A stretch of DNA of 64,000 nucleotides from NCBI GenBank assembly GCA_964513925.1, contig CAZENR010000007.1:1-64000 (forward strand), given 5' to 3'. This DNA comes from DAORHV01 sp964513925 (GTDB lineage: Bacteria; Patescibacteriota; Gracilibacteria; Peribacterales; Peribacteraceae). A program made the translations under genes and the position numbers. Positions 9,477 through 17,816 of the stretch are shown one piece after another; position 1 is the stretch's first letter; the number at the start of each line of letters is the position of its first letter. Under the pieces are notes generated by a model. That model saw only the letters and a list, made by a program, of their open reading frames with translations, made no database searches and was not told the DNA's origin.

Positions 9477-12400
9477 CTACTTCTTTGCCTGTTTCTTGGC
9501 GAGTGCCGATACCTCGGCGGTAAGGCGGGGGAGCCACTCGGCACCATCGCGCAGGTACACCTGCTCGTCCAAGCGCAGTGTTTGGCTGCTAATGCGCCAC
9601 TGCGTATTTTTGGAAAGCAGCTGCATGATTTCGTTTGCCGTCACGCGCGGATGCAGCGTCAAAACAATCTCCCTGCCCGCACGGGTGCCTTCTGTCTTCA
9701 CCCGCAGAACGCCGGCACGTCGGCACGCCATTTTAAGCCGCAGAACATCGAGCAGGTTCGACACCTGTTTCGGCAGCGGTCCGTACTCCTCCTGCAGATC
9801 GTCAGCGAATTCCTGCAGCATGGCCTCATCCTCGCTTCCGGCCAGCTTTTGATACACGGAGATCTTTTCCTCGTCATCCGGAATGTAGTAAGGCGGAATG
9901 AGCGCCTCGAACGGCAGGGTGATTTCGGCGCTTCCGCCGGCATCGTCTTCCTCGCGGTGACCGCCTGCCTTCAATTCCTCGACGGCGTTTTTAAGCAAAC
10001 GAAGATAGTGGCTGACGCCCACGGTCTGCATGTTTCCCGACTGGCTGGCACCCAGAATTTCGCCGGCGCCGCGAATTTCCAGGTCGCGCATGGCGATTTG
10101 GAAGCCGCTGCCTAGCTCGCTGGCCTCCACAATTGCTTTCAGGCGCTTCTTGGCATCATCCTTCAGCCGCTGCGAATGGTAGAGGAAGTACGAGTACGCC
10201 TGGATGGAGCTGCGACCTACGCGTCCGCGGAGCTGGTACAGCTGGGACAAGCCAAACTTCTCGGCCTCGTTGACAATCAGTGTGTTGGCGCGCGGAAGGT
10301 CGATACCGTTTTCGATGATGGTGGAGCTGACGAGCACTTGGAATTCGCCACTCTTGAATTTGAGAATGCGCTCTTCGAGCACTTCTGGCTTTAATTGCCC
10401 GTGGGTGACCACGAACGTGGCGGAGGGAACTATTGCCTTGAGTTTGGCGGCAAAGGCATCGATGGTCTCCACTCGGTTGTGCAGTACGTACACCTGCCCG
10501 CCCCGAGACGTTTCTTTCATGATCGCATCGCGAATCAGTCCGTCGGAATACTTGCGAACCTCGCTGATAATAGGCAAGCGGCCTGGGGGAGGCGTGGTGA
10601 TGGTGGTAATGTCCCGCAACTTGTGGAGCCCTAAATTGAGCGTGCGCGGAATGGGAGTGGCGGTAAGCGTGAGAATATCGACGGACGCGCGCAGTTGCTT
10701 CATTCTCTCTTTTTGCTTCACGCCGAAGCGCTGTTCTTCGTCGATAATGAGTAAGCCCAGGTTGTGGAACTGCACATCTTCTTGCAACAACCGGTGGGTG
10801 CCCACCACAATGTCCACCTTGCCACTGGCTAGCCGCTTAAGCGTCTCTTTCTGCTCGGCTGCGGTGCGGAAGCGGGAGAGCATTTCTATGCGCACGTTAA
10901 AGCCCTCCATACGCTTAATAAGACTGCGGTAGTGCTGGTCGGCAAGAATGGTGATTGGCGATAAAAATGCTACCTGGCGCCCACCTTGCACAGCCTTGAA
11001 TGCGGCACGCATGGCCACTTCCGTCTTTCCGAATCCCACGTCTCCGCAAACCAGGCGATCCATGGGGTGGGGGCCCTCCATATCCCGCTTAATATCCTCA
11101 ATGGCCTTCATCTGGCCCGGGGTTTCGGTGTAGGGGAAGGCTTGGTCGAATTTGTGCTGATCCCCGGTGTCGCCAGGGAATGAGTGACCCTTGGCTTTGG
11201 AGCGCTTGGCGTAAATATCCAGGAGCTCTCGCGCTACTTTTTGCGCTTCCTCCGACACCTTCTTGGTCACCTTCTTCCACTCAGATGAACCAAGCCTGGT
11301 GAGCACGGGCTCGTCGCCTTCCTCGTGGACGAACTTACTCAACTTATCCGCCTGATCGACGGGAACGAAGAGCTTGTCTCCTTCGGCGTAGGTGATTTCC
11401 AGATATTCGCGCGCCAAGCCATCAACCTCTTTTTGCGTCATACCCTCAAACCTGCCGATGCCGTGCTCCATGTGCACCACGTAATCCCCAGCCTGCAACG
11501 AGGTGATGAAATCCAGCGCCAGGCGCTGCACAGAGCGCTGCTTCGCCTCCTTGCGCAACGAGAAAATTTCACGATCTGTGATCAGTGCGCACTTTAAGTC
11601 CGGGTTCTGAAGAGAGTGCGGCAGTAGCGCGTCGGACGCTGCGGCAACCACAGTCAGCAGTCCGGGCTTACTCTCCGCCTCCGTGGTGTGCGTGATGTTT
11701 TCCTCACTCAAAATACCCACCAGTTCCTCGGTGCGCTTTGTCACCACCACCAGAGACCAGCCTTGGTTCAGCTTATCTTTCACGTCGTTAATGAAATCCG
11801 ACAACGTGTAGAACTTCAGCACCGATAAATACCGCAGGTGTACGTGCTGCGCCTCAGATTCAGGAAAACTGGTAAGAGCCAAGACTTCGGCGCCGGTTTT
11901 TACGATCACACCCTCTTGGTCATCGAGAATCAGCAGTGTTTCCTTTGGAACTTGCGCCTGCATGGACGCAGCCTTCTCCCAAGTAAGCGGATACAGCACT
12001 AAAGACGCTTGTGTGGCTTTCTTTTGCGAATCAGTAATGCTTTCCACCTTGCCGAATCCGAAGGAAATGCGCACCGGCTCCTGTTGCCCCACCGGAAAAA
12101 CGTCGAGGATGTCGCCGGTACGGCGATATTCGCCGGGGGTAAGCTCGTTGTGATCACTGTGGCTGTAGCCATTATCAATAAGCGTCGAGAAAAATTTCGT
12201 GAAATCCACCTCATCTCCCACGCGTACCTCTATGCACGCGTCGGCCAATTCGCGAAACAGCGGTAATTCACGCTCCCACGTCGCACGGTCAATAATGGCA
12301 ATACCATCGCCGCGCAGCGCGCGAATAACCGTACCCAAATCATGTGATGTGCATTCCTCTTCGGGGAAGTGAACCAAAAACGCATCTCGCTCGAAAAACT

Positions 12401-12605
12401 GCAGCCAGTGCAGTAGACCCTCTGCGCGCGAAGCATCTTCTGTGAGTACAATCGCCGGCTTTTCCCGGAACCCTAAAATGTGGGCGATGATCATCGCCCT
12501 GGCGGTTTCATTACTTAAACCCGAAACAGTGAGATAGTGTTTCGCTGCGAGTAAGTCGGCCAACTCTCGGTGCGTGGCCGAGCCGATGAATAACGCGGGA
12601 ATCAT
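9477..12605 (-). CDS. mfd: Transcription-repair coupling factor Mfd
   Basis: Removes RNA polymerase stalled at lesions and recruits UvrA. It is 1042 aa from ATG 12605 (MIPALFIGSAT). Domains in order: UvrB-homology region, RNA-polymerase-interacting domain (GDYVVHMEHGIGRFEGM), RecG-like helicase with Walker A (GDVGFGKTEVAMRAA), Walker B box DEEQRFGV, the TATPIPRTL motif, motif VI (QLRGRVGRSS), and the C-terminal UvrA-masking domain. It sits between dnaN and the coiled-coil operon on the same strand; only about 100 nt separate it from dnaN. The frame is open upstream of 12605, but those residues do not resemble Mfd. No uvr genes are in the window. Confidence 0.95.
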   Translation of the reverse strand: MIPALFIGSATHRELADLLAAKHYLTVSGLSNETARAMIIAHILGFREKPAIVLTEDASRAEGLLHWLQFFERDAFLVHFPEEECTSHDLGTVIRALRGDGIAIIDRATWERELPLFRELADACIEVRVGDEVDFTKFFSTLIDNGYSHSDHNELTPGEYRRTGDILDVFPVGQQEPVRISFGFGKVESITDSQKKATQASLVLYPLTWEKAASMQAQVPKETLLILDDQEGVIVKTGAEVLALTSFPESEAQHVHLRYLSVLKFYTLSDFINDVKDKLNQGWSLVVVTKRTEELVGILSEENITHTTEAESKPGLLTVVAAASDALLPHSLQNPDLKCALITDREIFSLRKEAKQRSVQRLALDFITSLQAGDYVVHMEHGIGRFEGMTQKEVDGLAREYLEITYAEGDKLFVPVDQADKLSKFVHEEGDEPVLTRLGSSEWKKVTKKVSEEAQKVARELLDIYAKRSKAKGHSFPGDTGDQHKFDQAFPYTETPGQMKAIEDIKRDMEGPHPMDRLVCGDVGFGKTEVAMRAAFKAVQGGRQVAFLSPITILADQHYRSLIKRMEGFNVRIEMLSRFRTAAEQKETLKRLASGKVDIVVGTHRLLQEDVQFHNLGLLIIDEEQRFGVKQKERMKQLRASVDILTLTATPIPRTLNLGLHKLRDITTITTPPPGRLPIISEVRKYSDGLIRDAIMKETSRGGQVYVLHNRVETIDAFAAKLKAIVPSATFVVTHGQLKPEVLEERILKFKSGEFQVLVSSTIIENGIDLPRANTLIVNEAEKFGLSQLYQLRGRVGRSSIQAYSYFLYHSQRLKDDAKKRLKAIVEASELGSGFQIAMRDLEIRGAGEILGASQSGNMQTVGVSHYLRLLKNAVEELKAGGHREEDDAGGSAEITLPFEALIPPYYIPDDEEKISVYQKLAGSEDEAMLQEFADDLQEEYGPLPKQVSNLLDVLRLKMACRRAGVLRVKTEGTRAGREIVLTLHPRVTANEIMQLLSKNTQWRISSQTLRLDEQVYLRDGAEWLPRLTAEVSALAKKQAKK

Positions 12606-12708
12606 ACGCGACTGCAAGTACCCAACTCTCCACACAGCGTGCGGAAAGGGGATATTGTTGAACCAAAACGATCGCAAACACTTCTTGTTTGCTCCTACGT
12701 ACTGTACA

Positions 12709-13848
12709 TCATTCTTCCGTCATGCGCAACGGCATGATGAGGTGGAGGTAGTTTTTATCTTCAGGGAGTTTGAAGACGGCCGGATGCATTTTATCCGATA
12801 CCTCGATGTGCAGCTGATCGTCGGAAATACGTGAAAGGAAGTCGATCATGTAGTTCGAGCTGATGGCAATTTTATTCTCCTTACCCTCCACCTGGGCGTC
12901 GATGGTGGATTCATCTTTCCCAAGTTGGGTCTGCTTCGTGGTGAGGTGCACCGCACTCTTTTCTATAGTGAAAGTGATATTGTTATTTACCTCCTTGGCA
13001 AAGTAGTGCATGCGCTTTGCAGAGGTAAGTAGTTCGCGAGTGGAAAGGGTGACTGTGGTTGCCTTTTCTTTGGGAAGAACCTGAATGTAGTCCGGGAACT
13101 TGCCGTCAATTAACCGGCTGGTGAGTTTTGTATGGTGATACTGCGCCTCTATTTGTTGTGCGCTAAGGTTTATTTCCAGAACGTCGTCTTTCTTCTCCTT
13201 TGATTTATCGCCGTCATCTTGTTTATTGGAAATAATGCCCTTTAATTCTTCTAAGAAGCGTGCTGGAACAATACAAGTAACGTCCCCACTAAGACCATCT
13301 ACGGGGATTTTATACTCCGACAGGCGATAGCTATCTGTACCAACTAAAATTAATTTTCCTTTTTCCAGGCGCATATACACACCGGAAATCACGGGCCTTG
13401 ATGTGGTTTTAGCGCAAGCAAAGGTAACGAGGTTCAATGCACGTAGGAGTGGTGTAACTGGAATATGTAATGCTGTTTCTTTTTGAATAGAGGTAATGAC
13501 TGGGTATCCACTCGTTGCCTCGCCAGCAATAACCGCTTTGGCGTGTTTTGATTGTAGTTTCACCTGCGTTCCTTCACTAGTTTCCAAGAGAACTTTTTCG
13601 TCGCGGTTGTATTGTATGAAGTTGAGAATTGCTTTTGCGGGAATAGTGATTCCACCCTCATTCTCAATATCCACCTCAATACTGGTCACAACGGATAACT
13701 CCAAATTCGTGGCACTGAGTGTGCAGCGCTTTCCCTCTGCTTGTAGAAGAACATTTTGGAGAATAGGAAGAGTTTGATCACTTCCTATCGCCCTACTTAC
13801 TAAATGTAATGCATTTAGTAATTCCTGTGTTTTGCATGAGAACTTCAT
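12709..13848 (-). CDS. dnaN: DNA polymerase III beta subunit (sliding clamp)
   Basis: Ring-shaped processivity clamp. It is 379 aa from ATG 13848 (MKFSCKTQELLNALHLVSRAIG, the classical DnaN N-terminus); an in-frame TTG at 13860 was rejected. Three clamp domains are discernible, ending with the conserved C-terminal block HLIMPLRM. An acidic lysine-rich insertion (KQDDGDKSKEKKDD) lies in the middle domain. The gene directly borders the candidate replication origin at 13861-14233, as dnaN often does. dnaA is not in the window. Confidence 0.96.
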   Translation of the reverse strand: MKFSCKTQELLNALHLVSRAIGSDQTLPILQNVLLQAEGKRCTLSATNLELSVVTSIEVDIENEGGITIPAKAILNFIQYNRDEKVLLETSEGTQVKLQSKHAKAVIAGEATSGYPVITSIQKETALHIPVTPLLRALNLVTFACAKTTSRPVISGVYMRLEKGKLILVGTDSYRLSEYKIPVDGLSGDVTCIVPARFLEELKGIISNKQDDGDKSKEKKDDVLEINLSAQQIEAQYHHTKLTSRLIDGKFPDYIQVLPKEKATTVTLSTRELLTSAKRMHYFAKEVNNNITFTIEKSAVHLTTKQTQLGKDESTIDAQVEGKENKIAISSNYMIDFLSRISDDQLHIEVSDKMHPAVFKLPEDKNYLHLIMPLRMTEE

Positions 13849-13860
13849 GAATTCATTCAA

Positions 13861-14233
13861 GTAGAATTTCCTTACTCAATCAAGGGCAGATTTTGGCTTT
13901 TTATTGAAGAAAAGTTAAAAAAGTAATTATCAAAAATTCGTAGTAATCATAGGGGATTGAGCTTGAGAGGGGTTTCTGGTGTAACCCATAGGAAACCCCC
14001 GGAAGAGTAGGAATTGTACTCTGTAAGAATTTGGCTTATGAAAGCCATTTACTATGTCAATGTGGACAACTTTTGTGTGAGGAATGAGTGTGGATATGAT
14101 GTGGAAAACTCATCCATGTTTGGCTTCAAATCGTCATTCCCTGGCGTTCATTCCCCATAGCGAAATATCCTTTGGGGATGTGGAATGCATCCGAGTCTTC
14201 GGGGAAGGCCACGAAAGGCGCTTTCCACATTTC
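13861..14233. other. Candidate chromosomal replication origin (oriC) next to dnaN
   Basis: This is one of the largest non-coding blocks of the window. Its left part (about 13900-13970) is markedly AT-rich and could be the unwinding element. Its right part carries several DnaA-box-like 9-mers related to TGTGGATAA: TGTGGACAA (14061-14069), TGTGGATAT (14089-14097), TGTGGAAAA (14100-14108) and TGTGGAATG (14179-14187), with an inverted TTTCCACA at 14222-14229. No plausible ORF or RNA gene was seen. Location upstream of dnaN supports the call. The absence of a perfect consensus box and of dnaA keeps it a candidate. Confidence 0.55.
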
Positions 14234-15532
14234 CTACATTTTTTTCTTGAATTTCTCACGGTCCATCGGAGCACTGGATGCACTTTTATTTGGTCGGACA
14301 TCCAATAATGCCGTCGCTTTTACAAATGAATTATCGGGTATGTCCTGAGCGACCAGTAAATTCGATCCGATAAAACTGGAGGCGCCAATCTTCATACCAG
14401 GACTGATGCAGGTGTGGATGCCCGTGCGCACATTGCGGCCGATTGCCGTACCGAACTTATCCAAGCCTGTGGCAACAGGCTCCCCCTTTACAACGGAAGA
14501 GATTTCCCCCTCATCCAGCCGCAAGTTGCCGGTAGTCGTGCCGGCGCCAAAGGAAACGTTGCTATCGATAACCGAGTCACCTACGTAGCTGCTGTGCGTC
14601 CATACATCGTCTCCTAAAACCGACCGAACCACTTCCGTGTTGTAGCCAATGACGCAACGCCTACCTATCGAGCTGCCGCGCACCAGCGCATTGTTACCGA
14701 TAATGGTTCCAGCGCCGATATAGCACGGACCAATCACGCTGGCGTGCGGCAGAATCCGCACACCTTCCTCCAGTACGACCTTTCCCTCCACGACCGCGGT
14801 TTTATGCACCTTGGCGCGGCGATGGCTCTTCTTGCGCATATCTGCAAGCAATAGTGGCAGCAACGCCAACATATGCCATGGGTATTTGACCGCCTGCCAA
14901 GAGCCTTCGTATGCAACAGCCTCATACACACCCTCGGCGCATAACTCATTCAGCGCCACTTCATATCCATCATCTTTCGTGTGCTTTACCCGCGACAAGG
15001 CGTCGAACAACACGCCGGCGTTTCGGTGCACATGTGCAACCAAATTCACCAAATCACTGGGTTCATTGCCTGCCCCGGGCTTTTCGACAATGCCGCGAAT
15101 ACGCCCCTCGCTTACAGTCAAATATCCTCCAGGGAAATATCGCTGCACCTTGCGTGCCAGAAGAAGCCCGTCGCAGCGCTTGCTCTTGGTAAAACGCTTG
15201 AGTAAAGAGCGGTAGGCCTTTGGCTCCACGACATCGTTCCCGCTGACAATCATTACCGGTTCGGCGCCGCAGAACGGCAGTGCCGACAGCAAGGCTCCGC
15301 GCATACCCAAGGACAAATCCGCTTGTTCGATGATTTTATATTCAGGGAACATGCCGCGCAGCGCGTCCATATTGTGCGCGCCACCTACAAGCACGATATC
15401 CGAACAGCCTCCTTCCAACAGGCGCTCTACCTGGTGTTGCAACAAGGCCTGGCCGGCAACACGCCATTGGTTTTTATCGCTCAGCGGCCAAAAACGAGTG
15501 GATCTGCCGGCGACAATAAGGAGGGCTCGCAT
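14234..15532 (-). CDS. Sugar-phosphate nucleotidyltransferase with C-terminal left-handed beta-helix (GlmU-like)
   Basis: Likely activates a sugar-1-phosphate to an NDP-sugar for surface glycans. Residues 1-230 are an NTP-transferase domain, although the N-terminal motif reads LLIVAGRSTRFWPLS and not the usual LAGGxGTRLxPLT. VSGNDVV replaces the metal-binding aspartate motif and IVEKPG is present. Residues 250-410 are hexapeptide repeats of a left-handed beta-helix (VVEGKVVLEEGV, VIGPCYIGAGTIIGN). The sugar is not predictable and true GlmU is uncertain. A TATAGT -10-like box ends 14 nt before the ATG. It is upstream of the candidate oriC and downstream of other envelope genes. Confidence 0.85.
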   Translation of the reverse strand: MRALLIVAGRSTRFWPLSDKNQWRVAGQALLQHQVERLLEGGCSDIVLVGGAHNMDALRGMFPEYKIIEQADLSLGMRGALLSALPFCGAEPVMIVSGNDVVEPKAYRSLLKRFTKSKRCDGLLLARKVQRYFPGGYLTVSEGRIRGIVEKPGAGNEPSDLVNLVAHVHRNAGVLFDALSRVKHTKDDGYEVALNELCAEGVYEAVAYEGSWQAVKYPWHMLALLPLLLADMRKKSHRRAKVHKTAVVEGKVVLEEGVRILPHASVIGPCYIGAGTIIGNNALVRGSSIGRRCVIGYNTEVVRSVLGDDVWTHSSYVGDSVIDSNVSFGAGTTTGNLRLDEGEISSVVKGEPVATGLDKFGTAIGRNVRTGIHTCISPGMKIGASSFIGSNLLVAQDIPDNSFVKATALLDVRPNKSASSAPMDREKFKKKM

Positions 15533-15576
15533 AGAAAGTCACATAGACTATACCGGAAACCGTCCAAGCGCGAGGC

Positions 15577-16428
15577 CTAGTTCAGTACCAATGAAATCGT
15601 GCCTAGCGTGTCGGTACGCAATACCCGCGCTTCCATAGACGCTAACCTGGCGAGAGTTTCTGAATGTGGGTGACCATAGGTATTCCCTGTTCCCGAAGAA
15701 ATGATTACGGTTTTCGCCCCTACCGCAGCCAAGAATGCAGGCGTCGAAGAATCTCTGCTGCCGTGGTGCCCCACCTTCAGCACCTCGGCTCGCAGGTCTG
15801 CGCCTGCGGCCAGCAAGGCGCGTTCGGCGGTTTTTTCAGCATCACCCGTAAACAGCACCGCATGTCCCCGCACTCGCAACTTCGCAACAACCGATGCGGC
15901 GTTGACATCTTTTACCGCAAGTCCGACGGCTCCGGGCGGAGGCCACAGCACATCCAATACAGCGCCACTTTCCAGTTGGATGTGGCGTTGGCGGATATCT
16001 GTCACCGGCACTCCCCGCTCCTGCAGCGCGTTTGCGAACGCGGCGTAGCGTCCAGATGCGTACGGCGTGCGCGCAAGCAGCACCATGCCGACGTCGTACC
16101 GCTTCACCAGCTCGGGGAGGCTGGCCACGTGGTCTAAGTGCGGGTGCGTTAGCACCAACAGGTCGATGCGCCTGCGAAAGAACGGCGTGTGACTGCCGAT
16201 CGCCGATAGTGCGGACCAATCTGGGCCACCGTCGATCACGATCGTGGTGCCAAACGGCAGCACTACCAGAGCCGCATCGCCTTGTCCGACATCCAAGAAA
16301 TGGAGGTGTAAACGGCCATCTGGCTGCAGCGACCACTCCCTCCACCCCAGCAGCAACGCAAACGCTATGGCACATGCCGCCAATACGATGCGTCCGCAAA
16401 AACGAGGAAGATGCTTGCCCGTGGTCAT
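15577..16428 (-). CDS. Membrane-anchored metallo-beta-lactamase-fold hydrolase (ComEC C-terminal-domain-like)
   Basis: The 283-aa protein has an N-terminal hydrophobic segment (about residues 11-28) and then an MBL fold: LHFLDVGQGDAALVVLP, DGGP, the metal motif THPHLDHV, TGDAEKTAER and KVGHHGSRDSS. This matches the extracytoplasmic nuclease-like domain of ComEC without the pore domain, so it may degrade DNA at the surface during uptake or act on another phosphodiester. The start is ATG 16428: an in-frame TTG lies upstream, but a TAGTGT -10 box (16435-16440) ends 6 nt before the ATG. This box lies across the 3' end of the preceding gene. Confidence 0.85.
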   Translation of the reverse strand: MTTGKHLPRFCGRIVLAACAIAFALLLGWREWSLQPDGRLHLHFLDVGQGDAALVVLPFGTTIVIDGGPDWSALSAIGSHTPFFRRRIDLLVLTHPHLDHVASLPELVKRYDVGMVLLARTPYASGRYAAFANALQERGVPVTDIRQRHIQLESGAVLDVLWPPPGAVGLAVKDVNAASVVAKLRVRGHAVLFTGDAEKTAERALLAAGADLRAEVLKVGHHGSRDSSTPAFLAAVGAKTVIISSGTGNTYGHPHSETLARLASMEARVLRTDTLGTISLVLN

Positions 16429-16437
16429 GCCCAAACA

Positions 16438-17775
16438 CTACACCGTGCGCTTGCGGCGCAAGCGGCGAGCTGCCGCCACACCGGAGACCGCGGCAATACC
16501 CAAAAGACCCAGTCCGGATTCGGGCAACGTTACGACATTCTGAATTCCTGTAGAGCGGTTACCCGCGCGGTCGAAGGCACTGACGCGAACGCCGAATATG
16601 CCTGGCTCTAAGCGGGAATACTGCACGGAACGCTGGTTCGCGTCGGTCGTGGAACTTGGCACGTACGAAGAGCCGTCCTGGCTGATCGCGACCATATATC
16701 CCTGTAAGTCGCGGGCGGTATCCGGGCTTCCGCGCCACTCGGCGGTGACGTTGTAGGTTCCATCGGAGCGGAGAACGGGTTGCAAGCGCAAGCTGGCCGG
16801 GTTTTCCGGTGCCACGGTGTCTCCATATTGCGCCTGTTGTCCGCCCATAACATTTCCCTGACTGCGGTTGCGCAGCAAATCCAAAAACGTAGCCGTCCCC
16901 GCAACAGCTGTGTTGGTGGCCAGGTACGGGTTGCGACCGTACACCTCGGCTGCGGCGGTGCTTACCGAGCTGCTGGATGCTTCTTGTGACGAAGACGATG
17001 CGCTCGATTCCACCGCTTGCTCAGTTGCGACACCGGTGAACCGTGCCTGCGGAGCGGAACCGTCGATGTATGCGCCATCTTGTCCGGTAATGCGCTGCAG
17101 TACGCCCAGGATGTACGTACGTCCGCTCGTTTGGTCGGCTGTGGTAAGGGTGACCGCGGCTCCGTCCTTTGCATAGTCCTTTACCTCAAGAATGCCGCCG
17201 TTTTCATCGACGACAATAAAGAAGCCCGGGCCGAACTCCTGCGAGTCCGCAATGGGCTGCGAGAATGTGACAGTCACCTTATTAGCTTCGCGCGCCTCTA
17301 CAGACGCGATGGTCATGCTCTTCTGAGCGGCTGCCTCCGCCTCAGGATTGGCGGGCTCCGTTTCGGTCGGCTGCTGGGTAACAGCGGGCGCGTCTTCCGA
17401 AGGCAGTTCCACGCGAGCCTCTACTTCGAACGCCTCGCTCTCAATACCCGAAGTATTCACTGCCAATACCGACACATACAGCGCCTGTCCCGGGTAGGGG
17501 AAGCGAGGGAATTCGTAACGGGTACCCTCGTCCGACGTCTGCTCAAAATCGTCGTAGTTTCCATCGTTTTCGAGAATCGATTCTCGGCTGTAGTACACGC
17601 GGTACGAGGCAATGCCAGCTTCATCCGAAGCGGCGTCCCACTCCACAACCAATTTGCCGTTTTCCACCTTGGCATCCACCCGCGTAACGTTGGACGGCAT
17701 CCCTGCAGCGAATACAGAACCTGCGGCAAGTACGCCGAGGGCTACCAAACCGATGCGCATATGTGTGTTGAACAT
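16438..17775 (-). CDS. Secreted fibronectin-type surface protein with C-terminal LPESG sorting-like signal
   Basis: The 445-aa protein has a signal peptide (MRIGLVALGVLAAGSVFA; cleavage expected near residue 25). It then has an Fn3-like domain (about 28-125), an Ig-like/SbsA-type domain (about 150-245), a Ser-rich linker (SSASSSSQEASSSS) and a second Fn3-like domain (about 300-410). The tail is LPESG, a hydrophobic stretch, then RRLRRKR, which has the architecture of a sortase-type cell-wall sorting signal. The longer upstream open frame is rejected: a promoter with TACACT -10 (17784-17789) ends 8 nt before ATG 17775. No sortase is encoded in the window. Confidence 0.82.
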   Translation of the reverse strand: MFNTHMRIGLVALGVLAAGSVFAAGMPSNVTRVDAKVENGKLVVEWDAASDEAGIASYRVYYSRESILENDGNYDDFEQTSDEGTRYEFPRFPYPGQALYVSVLAVNTSGIESEAFEVEARVELPSEDAPAVTQQPTETEPANPEAEAAAQKSMTIASVEAREANKVTVTFSQPIADSQEFGPGFFIVVDENGGILEVKDYAKDGAAVTLTTADQTSGRTYILGVLQRITGQDGAYIDGSAPQARFTGVATEQAVESSASSSSQEASSSSVSTAAAEVYGRNPYLATNTAVAGTATFLDLLRNRSQGNVMGGQQAQYGDTVAPENPASLRLQPVLRSDGTYNVTAEWRGSPDTARDLQGYMVAISQDGSSYVPSSTTDANQRSVQYSRLEPGIFGVRVSAFDRAGNRSTGIQNVVTLPESGLGLLGIAAVSGVAAARRLRRKRTV

Positions 17776-17783
17776 TTCTCCCC

Positions 17784-17812
17784 AGTGTACCACAAAATGC
17801 GTTTTCAGACAA
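17784..17812 (-). promoter_or_regulatory. Sigma-70-type promoter of the Fn3/LPESG protein gene
   Basis: Minus strand: -35 TTGTCT (17807-17812), 17-nt spacer ending TTTTGTGG, -10 TACACT (17784-17789). The -10 ends 8 nt before ATG 17775, so the mRNA should be leaderless or nearly so. Confidence 0.75.
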
Positions 17813-17816
17813 GCAG

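Noticed and set aside
16438..16530. PEP-CTERM signal at the end of the Fn3 protein
   Set aside because: The motif is LPESG and not PEP, and it is followed by a hydrophobic helix and basic tail as in sortase substrates.
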